DNA from: Prevotella sp. UBA2809
GTDB lineage: Bacteria; Bacteroidota; Bacteroidia; Bacteroidales; Bacteroidaceae
Direction: 5' to 3'
NCBI GenBank assembly: GCA_002351725.1
Contig: DEHD01000024.1
Span: forward strand, 577 to 44,262
Length of the DNA stretch: 43,686 bases
Made by a program: the position numbers and the translations under genes. Positions within the stretch are counted from its first letter, which is position 1; the number at the start of each line of letters is the position of its first letter. The notes under the pieces were generated by a model, which saw only the letters and a list, made by a program, of their open reading frames with translations, was not told where the DNA came from and made no database searches. Below, in pieces: positions 15,632 through 24,923 of this stretch.

Positions 15632-16177
15632 ATGGAAAAGATTTATGATTTCAAGGCTTTTACAAGCAGAGGAAAAGAGTTAGATTTCTCAGAGTTCAAG
15701 GGTAAGGTATTGCTGATTGTAAACACAGCCAGCAAGTGCGGATTCACACCCCAGTTTGCAGGACTGGAGGAGCTTAACCAGAAGTACAAGGATAAGGGTC
15801 TGGTTATCATTGGTTTCCCTTGCAATCAGTTCAAGGAGCAGGATCCAGGTAACGACAGTCAGATTGAGGAGTTCTGCCAGCTTAACTACGGCGTTACATT
15901 CCAGATAATGCGCAAGACCGACGTAAACGGCGCTGCAGCAGAGCCTATCTTCGAGTATCTTAAGGCTCAGGCACCTACCGAGGAGTATAACGGACTTAAA
16001 GCCAAGGCTGCCAAAACCCTGTTCAAAGCTATCAGCAAGAGCGTAGAGAAGGACAGCGACATAAAGTGGAACTTCACCAAGTTCCTTATCTCAAAGGATG
16101 GCGACACCATCAAGCGCTACGCCCCCACCACCGAGCCAAAAGACTTTGAAAAGGACATTGAAGCTATGCTGGCATAA
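15632..16177 (+). CDS. Thiol-dependent glutathione peroxidase family enzyme
   Basis: A 181-residue cytoplasmic peroxidase. The peroxidatic Cys36 is in NTASKCGFTPQF, the FPCNQF motif (Cys64, Gln66) follows, and WNFTKFL near residue 147 supplies the active-site Trp and Asn. Cys82 (EEFCQLNYG) sits where thioredoxin-dependent members keep their resolving Cys, so thioredoxin rather than glutathione is the probable reductant. It removes hydrogen peroxide and organic hydroperoxides. Its promoter carries the same two operators as the OhrR-type gene 2.2 kb away, so it should be derepressed by peroxide. It converges with the GH2 gene; the stops are 2 bases apart. Confidence 0.95.
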   Translation: MEKIYDFKAFTSRGKELDFSEFKGKVLLIVNTASKCGFTPQFAGLEELNQKYKDKGLVIIGFPCNQFKEQDPGNDSQIEEFCQLNYGVTFQIMRKTDVNGAAAEPIFEYLKAQAPTEEYNGLKAKAAKTLFKAISKSVEKDSDIKWNFTKFLISKDGDTIKRYAPTTEPKDFEKDIEAMLA

Positions 16178-16179
16178 TC

Positions 16180-19113
16180 TTAGTTTTTAACATTATCGAT
16201 AGACATGATAAAGCTGTAGTGGTGCGGCTGGTTGCCATCAATGGTATATTGTGGTAGCGTGCGCTTGCCCCATGTGTCAGCACCGCCTACACCGTGGATG
16301 TTTCCGTCGATGTTAAGATTGACAAAACGTCCACGGCTTATTTCGTTTGGATGGCGCACGCCGTCCAAGTCTTCCTCACCATAGTCCCATGCACGTATGC
16401 AGAGCGGTTGACACCCCTGAATACTGATGGTGCTCTGGTTGTTGGCAATCTTAAAGAAGCGCACGTCGCAGCGGTTGCCATTATCCTGCGGATGGATATA
16501 CTCTGTTTCGAATTCGCTTAGCGGCATCTTGTAATAGCCGATAAACGCAGAGCGCTTACGATCAGGATAGTTCTCCCACGGGCCGCGCCCATAGTAGGTG
16601 ATGTCATTGAAATCGGCTGGCACACGCATCCGCATTCCGAACTTTGGTATCAGTGGTATGTTGTTGGTTGTAGGTTTGTAATCCATGTCTACCATTATCT
16701 TACCATCGTCGTTGATAGAGTAAGTAAGTGTCAGGTTTGCTCCTACAGGTAGTTGCATCTCGGCTATCACTTTTACGCATGTACCTCCGGCCTCAATTCG
16801 TAGCGACTTCATTTTGCGCTTTTGGGCTGCATCTTGCCAGGCAGCTACTCTCTCTGCAAAGTGAGCTGCGTGCTGATTGTCGTTTTCTGGTTTCCAGAAA
16901 TAAGGCTCCAGTGGTGCTTTCAGCATCTCCTGCCCATCTACTATCCAACTGCTTAATGCACCTGTTCCATCAATGGTTACAACTCCACGTTTGAAATAAG
17001 CCTTCAGCCCTTGAGGAGTTTTTTGTATCTTTGCAGGTTTGCCCTCTAATGCTGTGGGGAATTCCCATTGCTGAAGCACAAACTGCTGGCGAGCCACCAC
17101 AAATCCTTTGCCAGCCCAGGGCTTGTCTTCACGAAGCCGTGCCTCAACATTCCTCAATGTTTCAGTGCCGTACACAGCATCACTACAACTAATATCATAC
17201 TCATCGGGATTAGTGAAGTAGTCACGGTTGATGACGCTATAGGTATCGTCGTGCCACTCAAATTTCAGTGGCTGATAAACATATTGTACTTCATAGTAAT
17301 GCGGATGGGGCTTGCGGTCAGGGGTAATGAGGCCATTGATACAAAAAGCATCAAGGTTGGGCTTATCGCCGAAATCGCCACCATAGGCATAATAGCCATC
17401 TTTAAGAAGTCCCTGATCCACCCAATCCCAGATGGCAGCACCAACAATGCTTGAGTCGGCATAAATCACATCCCAATATTCCTTCAAGTTTCCCATTGAG
17501 TTTCCCATGGCGTGGGCATACTCGCGCATCATGAAGGGCTTGTCGGTCACTTCCTGAGCATTCTTCTTCAGGTCATCGGGGTAGAGATAGCTGTCGTCCC
17601 AGATGCAACTGTAACGGCGGTCGCTGTCGTAGAATGGCGGTCGGGTGCTGTCGAGCGCTTTCACCTTGTTATACATTGCCTCGATGTTGGGGCCAACCCC
17701 ACCTTCGTTGCCCAGACTCCAAAGGATGATGCTGGGATGATTGAAATCGCGCTTCACCAGCGATTCGGCACGATCCACATGCGCCTGCTGCCAAGCCCGG
17801 TCCTCGCCCATCTCATGATTGGCATAGCCATAGCCATGCGTCTCGTGGTTGGCCTCGTCCATCACGTAGATGCCCCAACGGTCGCAAAGCTCATACAGGT
17901 ATTCGCGGTCGGGATAGTGCGAAGTGCGCAGGAAGTTGATATTGGCCTGTTTCATCAGCCGGATGTCCTCCTCGTAGGTTGCATCGTCAACGTATCTGCC
18001 CGTCTTGGGGTGATGGTCGTGACGGTTCACACCACGCAGCTTCACGTTTTTGCCGTTAATCTTGAATACCTCTCCGATGACCTCCACCTTCTTCACGCCA
18101 AAATGGTAGTCGAAATGCTCGATGGTATTGCCTTTAGTATCTTCCAACTCGATGCTGAAGGGGTAGAGGTTAGGCTTTTCGGCCGACCATAGCCGTGGAT
18201 TCTCCAGTGTATAATGGAAGGTGAAGTCTGCAGTGTCGCTGGCGTTGATTTGTAGTTTCCCCATATCGGCCGCTATTCCTTCTATGGTCATTACAGGGCG
18301 AACGGTAGCAGCCTTTTTGCTGGTGTTACAGATGGAAACAACAGCCTTTATTTCTGCTTGCGAGTAGTCTGCATTCGGTTCAGCCGTCACGTGATAGTCG
18401 CTGATGTGTACCAATGGTCTCACCCATAATTGCACGGGGCGATAGATGCCTGAAAGTCGCCACATGTCCTGGTCCTCCAGATAGCTGCCGTCACTCCAGC
18501 GATACACCTCAACGGCTAGTCTGTTCTTCCCTGCCCGTATGTACTTCGTTACATCAAATTCAGCAGGTGTCATCGAGTTCTGACTGTAGCCTACTTTCTG
18601 TCCGTTTATCCATACATAGAATGCCGAATGCACACCTCCGAAGTGCAGAATCAGGTTTTGCTTGAGCATTTCTTCTGAAACATCGATAAATGTGACGTAC
18701 GAGCCCACCGGGTTGCGGTTCTCATAAGCAGTCCAGTCGCTTGGCGGCTCTGTGGTCACGCTGGGTCGATTGCGCACAAAGGGGTATTCTATATTGGTAT
18801 AGATGGGGGTACCGTAGCCTTGCGTCTGCCAGTTGCCAGGCACTGTAATCTTATTCCAGTTACTCACATCGTAGTCTTCGCGATAGAAATCAGCTGGACG
18901 TTCCTCCGGATTCCTGCTCCAATGGAACTGCCATTGCCCGTCAAGGCTCACTATCTCCTTACACTCCTTCCATTTCGACGGCAACTGCAGAGTGGCGTGA
19001 TAAGGAAGTTTGTTAATGCTCAGTACAGAAGGGTTTTCCCAATCATGGGTCGTCTGAGCCGAGGCACTTATGAAGGCCGCCAGCATCATGGTGCATAAAT
19101 AGAGACGTTTCAT
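16180..19113 (-). CDS. Glycoside hydrolase family 2 beta-galactosidase (LacZ type)
   Basis: A 977-residue secreted enzyme with signal peptide MKRLYLCTMMLAAFISASAQ. The order is: sugar-binding jelly roll (SLDGQWQFHW, VPGNWQTQGYGTPIYTNI), Ig-like domain, TIM barrel with GVNRHDHHPKTGR, acid/base Glu470 in ILWSLGNEGGVG and nucleophile Glu531 in MMREYAHAMGNSMGN, then the LacZ small-chain domain (MDYKPTTNNIPLIPKFGMRM, YYGRGPWENYPDR). This matches full-length LacZ-like GH2 rather than beta-glucuronidase. It likely removes terminal beta-galactose from glycans in the periplasm. It lies 17 bases after the GH29 fucosidase in the same direction, so the pair probably trims fucosylated galactosides together. 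Confidence 0.93.
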   Translation of the reverse strand: MKRLYLCTMMLAAFISASAQTTHDWENPSVLSINKLPYHATLQLPSKWKECKEIVSLDGQWQFHWSRNPEERPADFYREDYDVSNWNKITVPGNWQTQGYGTPIYTNIEYPFVRNRPSVTTEPPSDWTAYENRNPVGSYVTFIDVSEEMLKQNLILHFGGVHSAFYVWINGQKVGYSQNSMTPAEFDVTKYIRAGKNRLAVEVYRWSDGSYLEDQDMWRLSGIYRPVQLWVRPLVHISDYHVTAEPNADYSQAEIKAVVSICNTSKKAATVRPVMTIEGIAADMGKLQINASDTADFTFHYTLENPRLWSAEKPNLYPFSIELEDTKGNTIEHFDYHFGVKKVEVIGEVFKINGKNVKLRGVNRHDHHPKTGRYVDDATYEEDIRLMKQANINFLRTSHYPDREYLYELCDRWGIYVMDEANHETHGYGYANHEMGEDRAWQQAHVDRAESLVKRDFNHPSIILWSLGNEGGVGPNIEAMYNKVKALDSTRPPFYDSDRRYSCIWDDSYLYPDDLKKNAQEVTDKPFMMREYAHAMGNSMGNLKEYWDVIYADSSIVGAAIWDWVDQGLLKDGYYAYGGDFGDKPNLDAFCINGLITPDRKPHPHYYEVQYVYQPLKFEWHDDTYSVINRDYFTNPDEYDISCSDAVYGTETLRNVEARLREDKPWAGKGFVVARQQFVLQQWEFPTALEGKPAKIQKTPQGLKAYFKRGVVTIDGTGALSSWIVDGQEMLKAPLEPYFWKPENDNQHAAHFAERVAAWQDAAQKRKMKSLRIEAGGTCVKVIAEMQLPVGANLTLTYSINDDGKIMVDMDYKPTTNNIPLIPKFGMRMRVPADFNDITYYGRGPWENYPDRKRSAFIGYYKMPLSEFETEYIHPQDNGNRCDVRFFKIANNQSTISIQGCQPLCIRAWDYGEEDLDGVRHPNEISRGRFVNLNIDGNIHGVGGADTWGKRTLPQYTIDGNQPHHYSFIMSIDNVKN

Positions 19114-19130
19114 ATTGGTGATTTATGATG

Positions 19131-20885
19131 TTATTTAATATCTAAGTCGCTGTATCCCATACGTTTTCCTTCTGCCAGGCGGTCGGCTTCGAAGCGAAGA
19201 ACACGCACTTTGGCTTCAGGAAACTTGATGGTTTGCCAAATGGGGTTGTTTACTATGTTTGAGAACTCGCCTGTGGCAAGCTTTTCCCATTTATTCCAAT
19301 CTGTCGATCCCCATAATGTGTAATGGGTGATAATGCCATCCTTTCCGTCCTGCGGTGGCAGGTAACTGAAAGTTGATATGGTCTGCTCTGCATCCCAGTC
19401 GATGAACATCTGCATTGATGAACCAAAGAATATATGCAGGGCCGACGATTTCTTCTCGCCGCTATTAGGGATGTCGGCAGTAAGTTCGGGGGCGAGGTAA
19501 ACGCCTATCTTTTTGATTATTGGTTCCTGTTTATAGCTATTGATGGTAAAACGCAGTTTTGTGGCTTTTACCGTAGGGAAACATATGATACGACGGTGAC
19601 CGATGGTGGTAAGTCCGTCGCCATCCTCAACCAGTTCATCTTTTAGCGGCTGCCATTTGCCATCAACCATAGCCTCAAGCGAGAACTTGCGCACTCGTTG
19701 GCCTTGTGCAATATCCTCTTCAGCAAGAAAACGATTGAATGCAGCACCTTTCTTAATATCAATGACATAGGTTACCACTCCCCTTTCCCTTTGGAGAGGG
19801 GCTGGGGGTGAGGCTACAAGATTCTCCTTAAACACCTCGTCAATCATCTGCTTGAAGGCTATGCCACGCAGGCTGTCGTTAGGATATATGCGACCATTTG
19901 GCGCTATGGGGAAATTGAGTAGCAACGTAGAGTTGCGACCTACCGACTTATAATAGGTGTCCATAAGTTTCGACAGACTCTTTACATGCTCATTCTCTGC
20001 ATCATGATAGAACCAACCCGGACGGATACTGGTATTTGTCTCGCCTGGGCACCACACATTACCATCCTCCACACCATAGTGCAACATCTGATAAGGTACG
20101 TCGCCATCGCGGTATAGCAGACTCCAGTTGGTCTCGCCCACATTACCTGCCTCGGTACCCACCCAGCGCAGGTCGCCACGGTCGCTACCATCGTTCCAGA
20201 TAAGGCATTTGGGTTGCAACTGACGAATCATCTTATACGTCTCAGGCCACTCATAATAGGTGGTACGGTCAATCTTGCGAGTCTCGTTGGCACCGCCATA
20301 CCATCCGTCGCCACCATTGGCACCATCAAACCACACCTCGAAGATATCGCCATAGTTTGTGAGCAGCTCGCGCAGTTGGTTGCGGAAATACTCCACATAA
20401 GCATGACGTCCATACTCTGGATGATTACGATCCCAGGGCGACAGATACACAGCAAACTCCAGCCCTTCTTCACGACAAGCATCGGCAAGCTCACGCACCA
20501 CATCGCCCTTGCCATTCTTCCATGGCGAGTTCTTCACGCTATACTCTGTATACTTAGATGGCCACATGCAGAAGCCACAGTGGTGCTTGGCAGTAAAGAT
20601 AATGCCACGCATGCCAGCCTGTTTGCAAACACGCGCCCACTGCCTGCAGTCAAGTTGCGAAGGGTTGAAAAGTTTTGGGTCCTCATTGCCAAAGCCCCAT
20701 TCCTGGTCGGTATATGTATTAAGCGAGTAGTGAATAAACGCATACATCTCCATATCCTGCCAGCGCAACTGGTTCTCACTAGGTACAGGGCCGCAGGGTG
20801 ATTGACTATTGGCTTGCCCATGCATCTGTAAGGTAAGCATAATCATCAGCATTATGGCTGATATTTTAGTTTTAATTACTATCAT
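19131..20885 (-). CDS. Glycoside hydrolase family 29 alpha-L-fucosidase with C-terminal F5/8-type domain
   Basis: A 584-residue protein with an N-terminal signal segment (KISAIMLMIMLTLQMHGQANS). The GH29 barrel shows FIHYSLNTYTDQEWGFG, FTAKHHCGFCMWPSKYT, YLSPWDRNHPEYG and nucleophile Asp187 in EVWFDGANGGDGWYGG; LSPWDRN-type wording suggests the GH29-B (alpha-1,3/1,4) branch. After residue ~350 come a small beta domain and a discoidin-like domain (TLWGSTDWNKWEKLATGEFS). Residues near 365-378 (ASPPAPLQRERGV) are encoded by a repetitive palindromic element and are not part of the enzyme fold. It is the first gene of a GH29-GH2 unit downstream of the DUF6377 regulator. No strong -7 box was found. 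Confidence 0.9.
   Translation of the reverse strand: MIVIKTKISAIMLMIMLTLQMHGQANSQSPCGPVPSENQLRWQDMEMYAFIHYSLNTYTDQEWGFGNEDPKLFNPSQLDCRQWARVCKQAGMRGIIFTAKHHCGFCMWPSKYTEYSVKNSPWKNGKGDVVRELADACREEGLEFAVYLSPWDRNHPEYGRHAYVEYFRNQLRELLTNYGDIFEVWFDGANGGDGWYGGANETRKIDRTTYYEWPETYKMIRQLQPKCLIWNDGSDRGDLRWVGTEAGNVGETNWSLLYRDGDVPYQMLHYGVEDGNVWCPGETNTSIRPGWFYHDAENEHVKSLSKLMDTYYKSVGRNSTLLLNFPIAPNGRIYPNDSLRGIAFKQMIDEVFKENLVASPPAPLQRERGVVTYVIDIKKGAAFNRFLAEEDIAQGQRVRKFSLEAMVDGKWQPLKDELVEDGDGLTTIGHRRIICFPTVKATKLRFTINSYKQEPIIKKIGVYLAPELTADIPNSGEKKSSALHIFFGSSMQMFIDWDAEQTISTFSYLPPQDGKDGIITHYTLWGSTDWNKWEKLATGEFSNIVNNPIWQTIKFPEAKVRVLRFEADRLAEGKRMGYSDLDIK
19778..19815 (-). repeat. REP-like palindromic repeat inside the fucosidase gene
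   Basis: On the minus strand the segment reads AGCCTCACCCCCAGCCCCTC then TCCAAAGGGAAAGGGGAG, a GC-rich hairpin-forming sequence unlike the surrounding gene. It is in frame and encodes ASPPAPLQRERG, a peptide I recognise as recurring inside unrelated Bacteroidota proteins. Confidence 0.7.
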
Positions 20886-20990
20886 ATTGGTAATATTTTA
20901 TGCAAAGAAAATAAAAAAAATAATATCTTCCAAATTTATTATGATTTTTTTCAAGTGCGAGAGCCTGCGGCAATTATCATGTCGACATAT

Positions 20991-22631
20991 CTAACGATAG
21001 GTAGCAATCTTCCTGACATCATCCTCAAAGCTTTCTTTGTTGATGGCTCTGGCTTTAATCTTAGAGCGATAGGTATAGATGGTAGTAATACTTGAACGCA
21101 GGATATCAGCTATCTCCTGATTATCGGTGATGTCAAGACGAATCAGCGCCAGCACGCGCAATTCGGTTGACAAATGCTTGACAGGCGTACCATCTTGCTC
21201 GACATCAAATCTGCACTCCGGGTTTAACAGGTTGTTTACCTCGCTGATAAAATTAGGATAGATATTCAGAAATGCAGTATCGAAATGGCTATGGAACTTG
21301 CGAATACCTTTATTCACAGGTTCCATCGTTTTCAGTTCGGCATACAGTTCCTCAAGTTTACGTTCGCGTGCCAGACGGTTCAGTTGTTTCAGTCGCTGTT
21401 CACTGTCAGATATCAGCTGACTGCTCAGTTCCAGGAATCTTCCTATATATTCCTCTTTTATACGATTGGCCTCCTTCATCTGAGTGTTTACACTTTCTAT
21501 TTCCTCAGAATGACTGGCCAGCATCTTGTTCATCTCAATAATTTTCAATCCTGCCGCATGTTTCTTGCGATACAGAATCAGTGTATATACGATGATGCCT
21601 GCAAGAATAATCGAAATAAAAGAGATGACCATCAACAGTAAACTGGTTCGCTGTTGAGTCCGGGTGCGTTCGGCATCGTAGAGCTGTAATATCTGTGGAG
21701 CCATACGTCCCACCTGCATCATTCTGATACGACTACCATAGAATTTTGCTTCGCTGATAGCCTGTAACAGATAGCGGTAGGCATCATCATAATTGCCACG
21801 ATCCATCAGGAGCTCTGAAAGCGAACGCAAAGAGTTATTCTCGCGTATGGCACTTAGCTCATCGCTAATGGCGCTTAGCAATAGATAGTACTCTTGCTTT
21901 TCTGGAACACCTTTCTTTTGATAGAAGAAAGCCAATGTACTTGTAATGATACTATAGATACGAGTTCCTTGCTCAGTTTTATTCAGATATGCCTCTAAAA
22001 TGCGTATCGCCTCTTCTGTATCACCAGCCTCGCAGATATACGTAGCCCGATTAAATACATAATCGTAGCTATCCTTTGGTGCTATCTGCATCACCAACTG
22101 GCGATAATATTGCGCGCGCTTGATGTAATCATAGAAATAATTAGTGAATTGTGCCATTTCCGAACGGTAAAGGTTCAACTCACTTTGCTGCGTATAATAC
22201 GCTATCTTCTGCTGATCACTAATCGAATCAGGGTTAACCTTATCAAGCAACCGGCGTGCACGATCAAACAATCCTGTTACAGCCAATATATGAGCCATAC
22301 GTACAGCGCTGGCAGCAAAGCGGTCGTGATCGGCCGAAGCACTAAGCGCATTCACGTTCTTTTCTATATAATAAAATGCCGAATCAAACTTATAGGCTAC
22401 ATACTCGTCATACAGACGTTGATTCAGGTCGTACTGCTGCTCGGGTGATAGCTTTATGCCACGAACACCATCCTTGATATTTGTCACACGGCGTTCTTTC
22501 TCGGCAGTCAGTTGGTTGTAGTTTGCAATCAAACTGTCGAGAGTATGATAAAGTGCCTGATTACTCTGCTGACTGGCAGAGCAGGTTGTAGCTATCAATA
22601 GCAAAACAGGAACTAACAGGAATCGAATCAT
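20991..22631 (-). CDS. DUF6377 transmembrane regulator with C-terminal HTH
   Basis: A 546-residue protein: signal peptide MIRFLLVPVLLLIATTCSAS, periplasmic TPR-like helices to about residue 310, a transmembrane segment near 325-350 (LLLMVISFISIILAGIIVYT), a cytoplasmic coiled coil (EMNKMLASHSEEIESVNTQM), and a LuxR-like HTH near the end (DITDNQEIADILRSSITTIY). This architecture is that of DUF6377 proteins. It is divergent from the GH97-SusCD genes and upstream of GH29-GH2, the place held by regulators such as SusR in starch loci. It probably senses a sugar in the periplasm and controls the adjacent operons; this is inferred from position. Confidence 0.8.
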   Translation of the reverse strand: MIRFLLVPVLLLIATTCSASQQSNQALYHTLDSLIANYNQLTAEKERRVTNIKDGVRGIKLSPEQQYDLNQRLYDEYVAYKFDSAFYYIEKNVNALSASADHDRFAASAVRMAHILAVTGLFDRARRLLDKVNPDSISDQQKIAYYTQQSELNLYRSEMAQFTNYFYDYIKRAQYYRQLVMQIAPKDSYDYVFNRATYICEAGDTEEAIRILEAYLNKTEQGTRIYSIITSTLAFFYQKKGVPEKQEYYLLLSAISDELSAIRENNSLRSLSELLMDRGNYDDAYRYLLQAISEAKFYGSRIRMMQVGRMAPQILQLYDAERTRTQQRTSLLLMVISFISIILAGIIVYTLILYRKKHAAGLKIIEMNKMLASHSEEIESVNTQMKEANRIKEEYIGRFLELSSQLISDSEQRLKQLNRLARERKLEELYAELKTMEPVNKGIRKFHSHFDTAFLNIYPNFISEVNNLLNPECRFDVEQDGTPVKHLSTELRVLALIRLDITDNQEIADILRSSITTIYTYRSKIKARAINKESFEDDVRKIATYR

Positions 22632-22664
22632 AAGCTAGTATCGTTTTTAATTTAAATGATGGGG

Positions 22665-22853
22665 CAAAGATACAATTTCTTTCTGACACAACCAAATCAA
22701 AATAGCCATTTTACACAAAATCCGGGTTGAATATCTTTTGATTTTTCAGCAACGCCGTAAACGCAACAATCTAATAATCAACGTATTACATTTTTAATCA
22801 TTTAGATTTTTGTTTGTCGTACTTGGAACGGGTTATTTATGTATCTATCTTTG
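22665..22853. promoter_or_regulatory. Divergent promoter region of the starch-type locus
   Basis: The leftward -7 box TATCTTTG (22672-22665) serves the DUF6377 gene and the rightward TATCTTTG (22846-22853) serves GH97. The 170 bases between are AT-rich with no open frame and must hold the regulator's sites; no clear palindrome was seen. Confidence 0.7.
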
Positions 22854-22875
22854 CCAGCGAAATCAAAAAAAAGTC

Positions 22876-24864
22876 ATGCAAATGTTAATTGTTAGGATTG
22901 TAGTATTAGTTGGTTTGGTTGTTACCAGCGTTATGGCAAATGCCAAAAGCGTTAAGGTATCTTCACCCGACGGCACCGTGATGGTATCCGTCGGTGTGAA
23001 GAACCATAGTCCTTATTACACTGTCAGTTACCAGGGGCGCACACTTGTTGCGCCATCACGCCTGGGTTATGAGATGAACTATGGCAAACTTGGTGAAAAT
23101 ACCAAGATGGGCAAGGTTAGTCGTTCTTATGTTGATGAAACCTGGGTACAACCATGGGGCGAGAACGACTCAACCCGCAATCACTATCATCAACTGATCG
23201 TCAATTTTAAAGAATATACAGGTCAGACCATGCAGGTCGTTTTTCGAGTATTTAACGATGGATTTGGTTTCAGATACATACTGCCAGATAATCATAAAGG
23301 TAAAGAGTATCATATTCAGGAGGAATTGACCGAGATAACCTTGGCTCACGATGCCAAGGCTTGGTCGATTCCATCCAACCACACTGAATACTTTGAAGGA
23401 ATATATACGGCTGATTTACTGAGCAAGAAAGATACCGTTTGCACGCCGCTCACCATAGAATACGAAAAAGATCTGTATCTGGCCATTCACGAGGCAGCCC
23501 TTGAGGATTATGCCAGTATCAATCTTACTCCAAGAACGGGTAACGATGGCACAGTAAGCTTACTTACCGCTCTTACCCCATGGCGCAATGGCGTAAAGGT
23601 ATATGCCAAGGGAGAGATGAAGAGTCCGTGGCGCACTATGATTATCAGTCATACTGCTGGCGGCCTGCTCACATCTAATCTGATGCTTAATCTGAATGAG
23701 CCATCCCGGATAGAGGATACCTCATGGATTGAGCCAGGACGCTACATCGGCATTTGGTGGAGCATACACAAGAAACAGAACACCTGGGAGATGGGCCCCA
23801 CACATGGAGCAACCACCCAGAATGTGAAGAGATATATGGACTTTGCCGCTCGACATGGCTTTAGCGGTGTACTGGCTGAGGGATGGAATCCCGGCTGGGG
23901 ACAGGGCGAAAAGATCAGCTACCTGGAATCATATCCAGACTTCGACATGGAAGAAGTATGCCGTTACGGTCTGTCGAAAGGTGTACGTTTTATCGGTCAC
24001 ACCGAGACATGGGGCAATGCCTCGTTATTGGAGAGCCAGATGGAACAAGCTTTCAGCTGGTTCGAAAAATTGGGCATACGTGCCGTTAAGACCGGATATG
24101 TAGGACATTATTTCGATGGCAAGGAATTGGCTAAGTCACAATATGGCATCCGTCACTATCGCCGTGTCATTGAATGCGCTGCCAAGCACCACATTATGAT
24201 CGACAACCACGAGCCAGCCATGCCTACTGGATTGCAGCGCACGCTGCCCAACTTGATGACACAAGAGGGAGTTCGTGGGCAGGAATACAACGCATGGGAC
24301 CGACGCGGTGGAAATCCACCATCACACACGGTAACATTGCCATTTACCCGCGGATTGGCTGGTCCAACCGACTTTACACCTGCCATCTTCAATTTCTCTG
24401 AGATTGTAAAGGGCACTCATCCCCACTCTACCCTCGCTAAGCAGTTAGGTGAGTTTGTGGTGATATATAGTCCGTTACAGATGGCTGCCGACGCCATTGA
24501 GAACTACGAAGGCCAGCCGGCACTTACTTTCATAGAGAGTTGTCCTACCACCTGGAGTCGCACGATAGTTCCAAACGGTGAGATTGGCAAGTATATAACC
24601 ACTGCCAGAAAAGAGCGTCATGGTGATCGCTGGTTTATCGGCAGCATTACCAACGAGGAGGCACGAGATTTGGATATCGCCCTTGATTTTCTTGACGACG
24701 ATGCCGTTTATAACGCCATCATCTATGAGGATGGGCCTCATGCCGACTACGAGAGCAACCCTTATGAGATGACCATCCGCCAGATTAAAGTAGCCAAGGG
24801 CGACACACTACATCTGCATCTGGCACGTAGCGGTGGTGCGGCGGTGAGGGTTGAGAAAATGTAA
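22876..24864 (+). CDS. Glycoside hydrolase family 97 alpha-glucosidase (SusB-like)
   Basis: A 662-residue protein from the ATG at 22876, which gives signal peptide MQMLIVRIVVLVGLVVTSVMANA; an upstream in-frame start would precede the promoter. GH97 blocks: the N-terminal beta-sandwich (SPDGTVMVSVGVKNHSPYYT), WWSIHKKQNTWEMGPTHGAT, the barrel FSGVLAEGWNPGWG, DNHEPAMPTG with Glu446, QEGVRGQEYNAW with Glu464 and Glu470, and TRGLAGPTDFTPAIFNF. The Glu-rich active site fits the inverting, SusB-type branch that removes glucose from maltooligosaccharides in the periplasm. It is the first gene of the GH97-SusC-SusD-SusE-GH13 operon. Confidence 0.93.
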   Translation: MQMLIVRIVVLVGLVVTSVMANAKSVKVSSPDGTVMVSVGVKNHSPYYTVSYQGRTLVAPSRLGYEMNYGKLGENTKMGKVSRSYVDETWVQPWGENDSTRNHYHQLIVNFKEYTGQTMQVVFRVFNDGFGFRYILPDNHKGKEYHIQEELTEITLAHDAKAWSIPSNHTEYFEGIYTADLLSKKDTVCTPLTIEYEKDLYLAIHEAALEDYASINLTPRTGNDGTVSLLTALTPWRNGVKVYAKGEMKSPWRTMIISHTAGGLLTSNLMLNLNEPSRIEDTSWIEPGRYIGIWWSIHKKQNTWEMGPTHGATTQNVKRYMDFAARHGFSGVLAEGWNPGWGQGEKISYLESYPDFDMEEVCRYGLSKGVRFIGHTETWGNASLLESQMEQAFSWFEKLGIRAVKTGYVGHYFDGKELAKSQYGIRHYRRVIECAAKHHIMIDNHEPAMPTGLQRTLPNLMTQEGVRGQEYNAWDRRGGNPPSHTVTLPFTRGLAGPTDFTPAIFNFSEIVKGTHPHSTLAKQLGEFVVIYSPLQMAADAIENYEGQPALTFIESCPTTWSRTIVPNGEIGKYITTARKERHGDRWFIGSITNEEARDLDIALDFLDDDAVYNAIIYEDGPHADYESNPYEMTIRQIKVAKGDTLHLHLARSGGAAVRVEKM

Positions 24865-24923
24865 AAATTAAAGCATCTAATATTTTAAACTATATTTCTA
24901 TAACTCTAATTTTAACAAAACCA

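Noticed and set aside
17512..18192. Antisense open frame (226 codons) across the GH2 gene
   Set aside because: It mirrors the catalytic region of the beta-galactosidase; its composition (Val/His/Leu-rich) is typical of a shadow frame.
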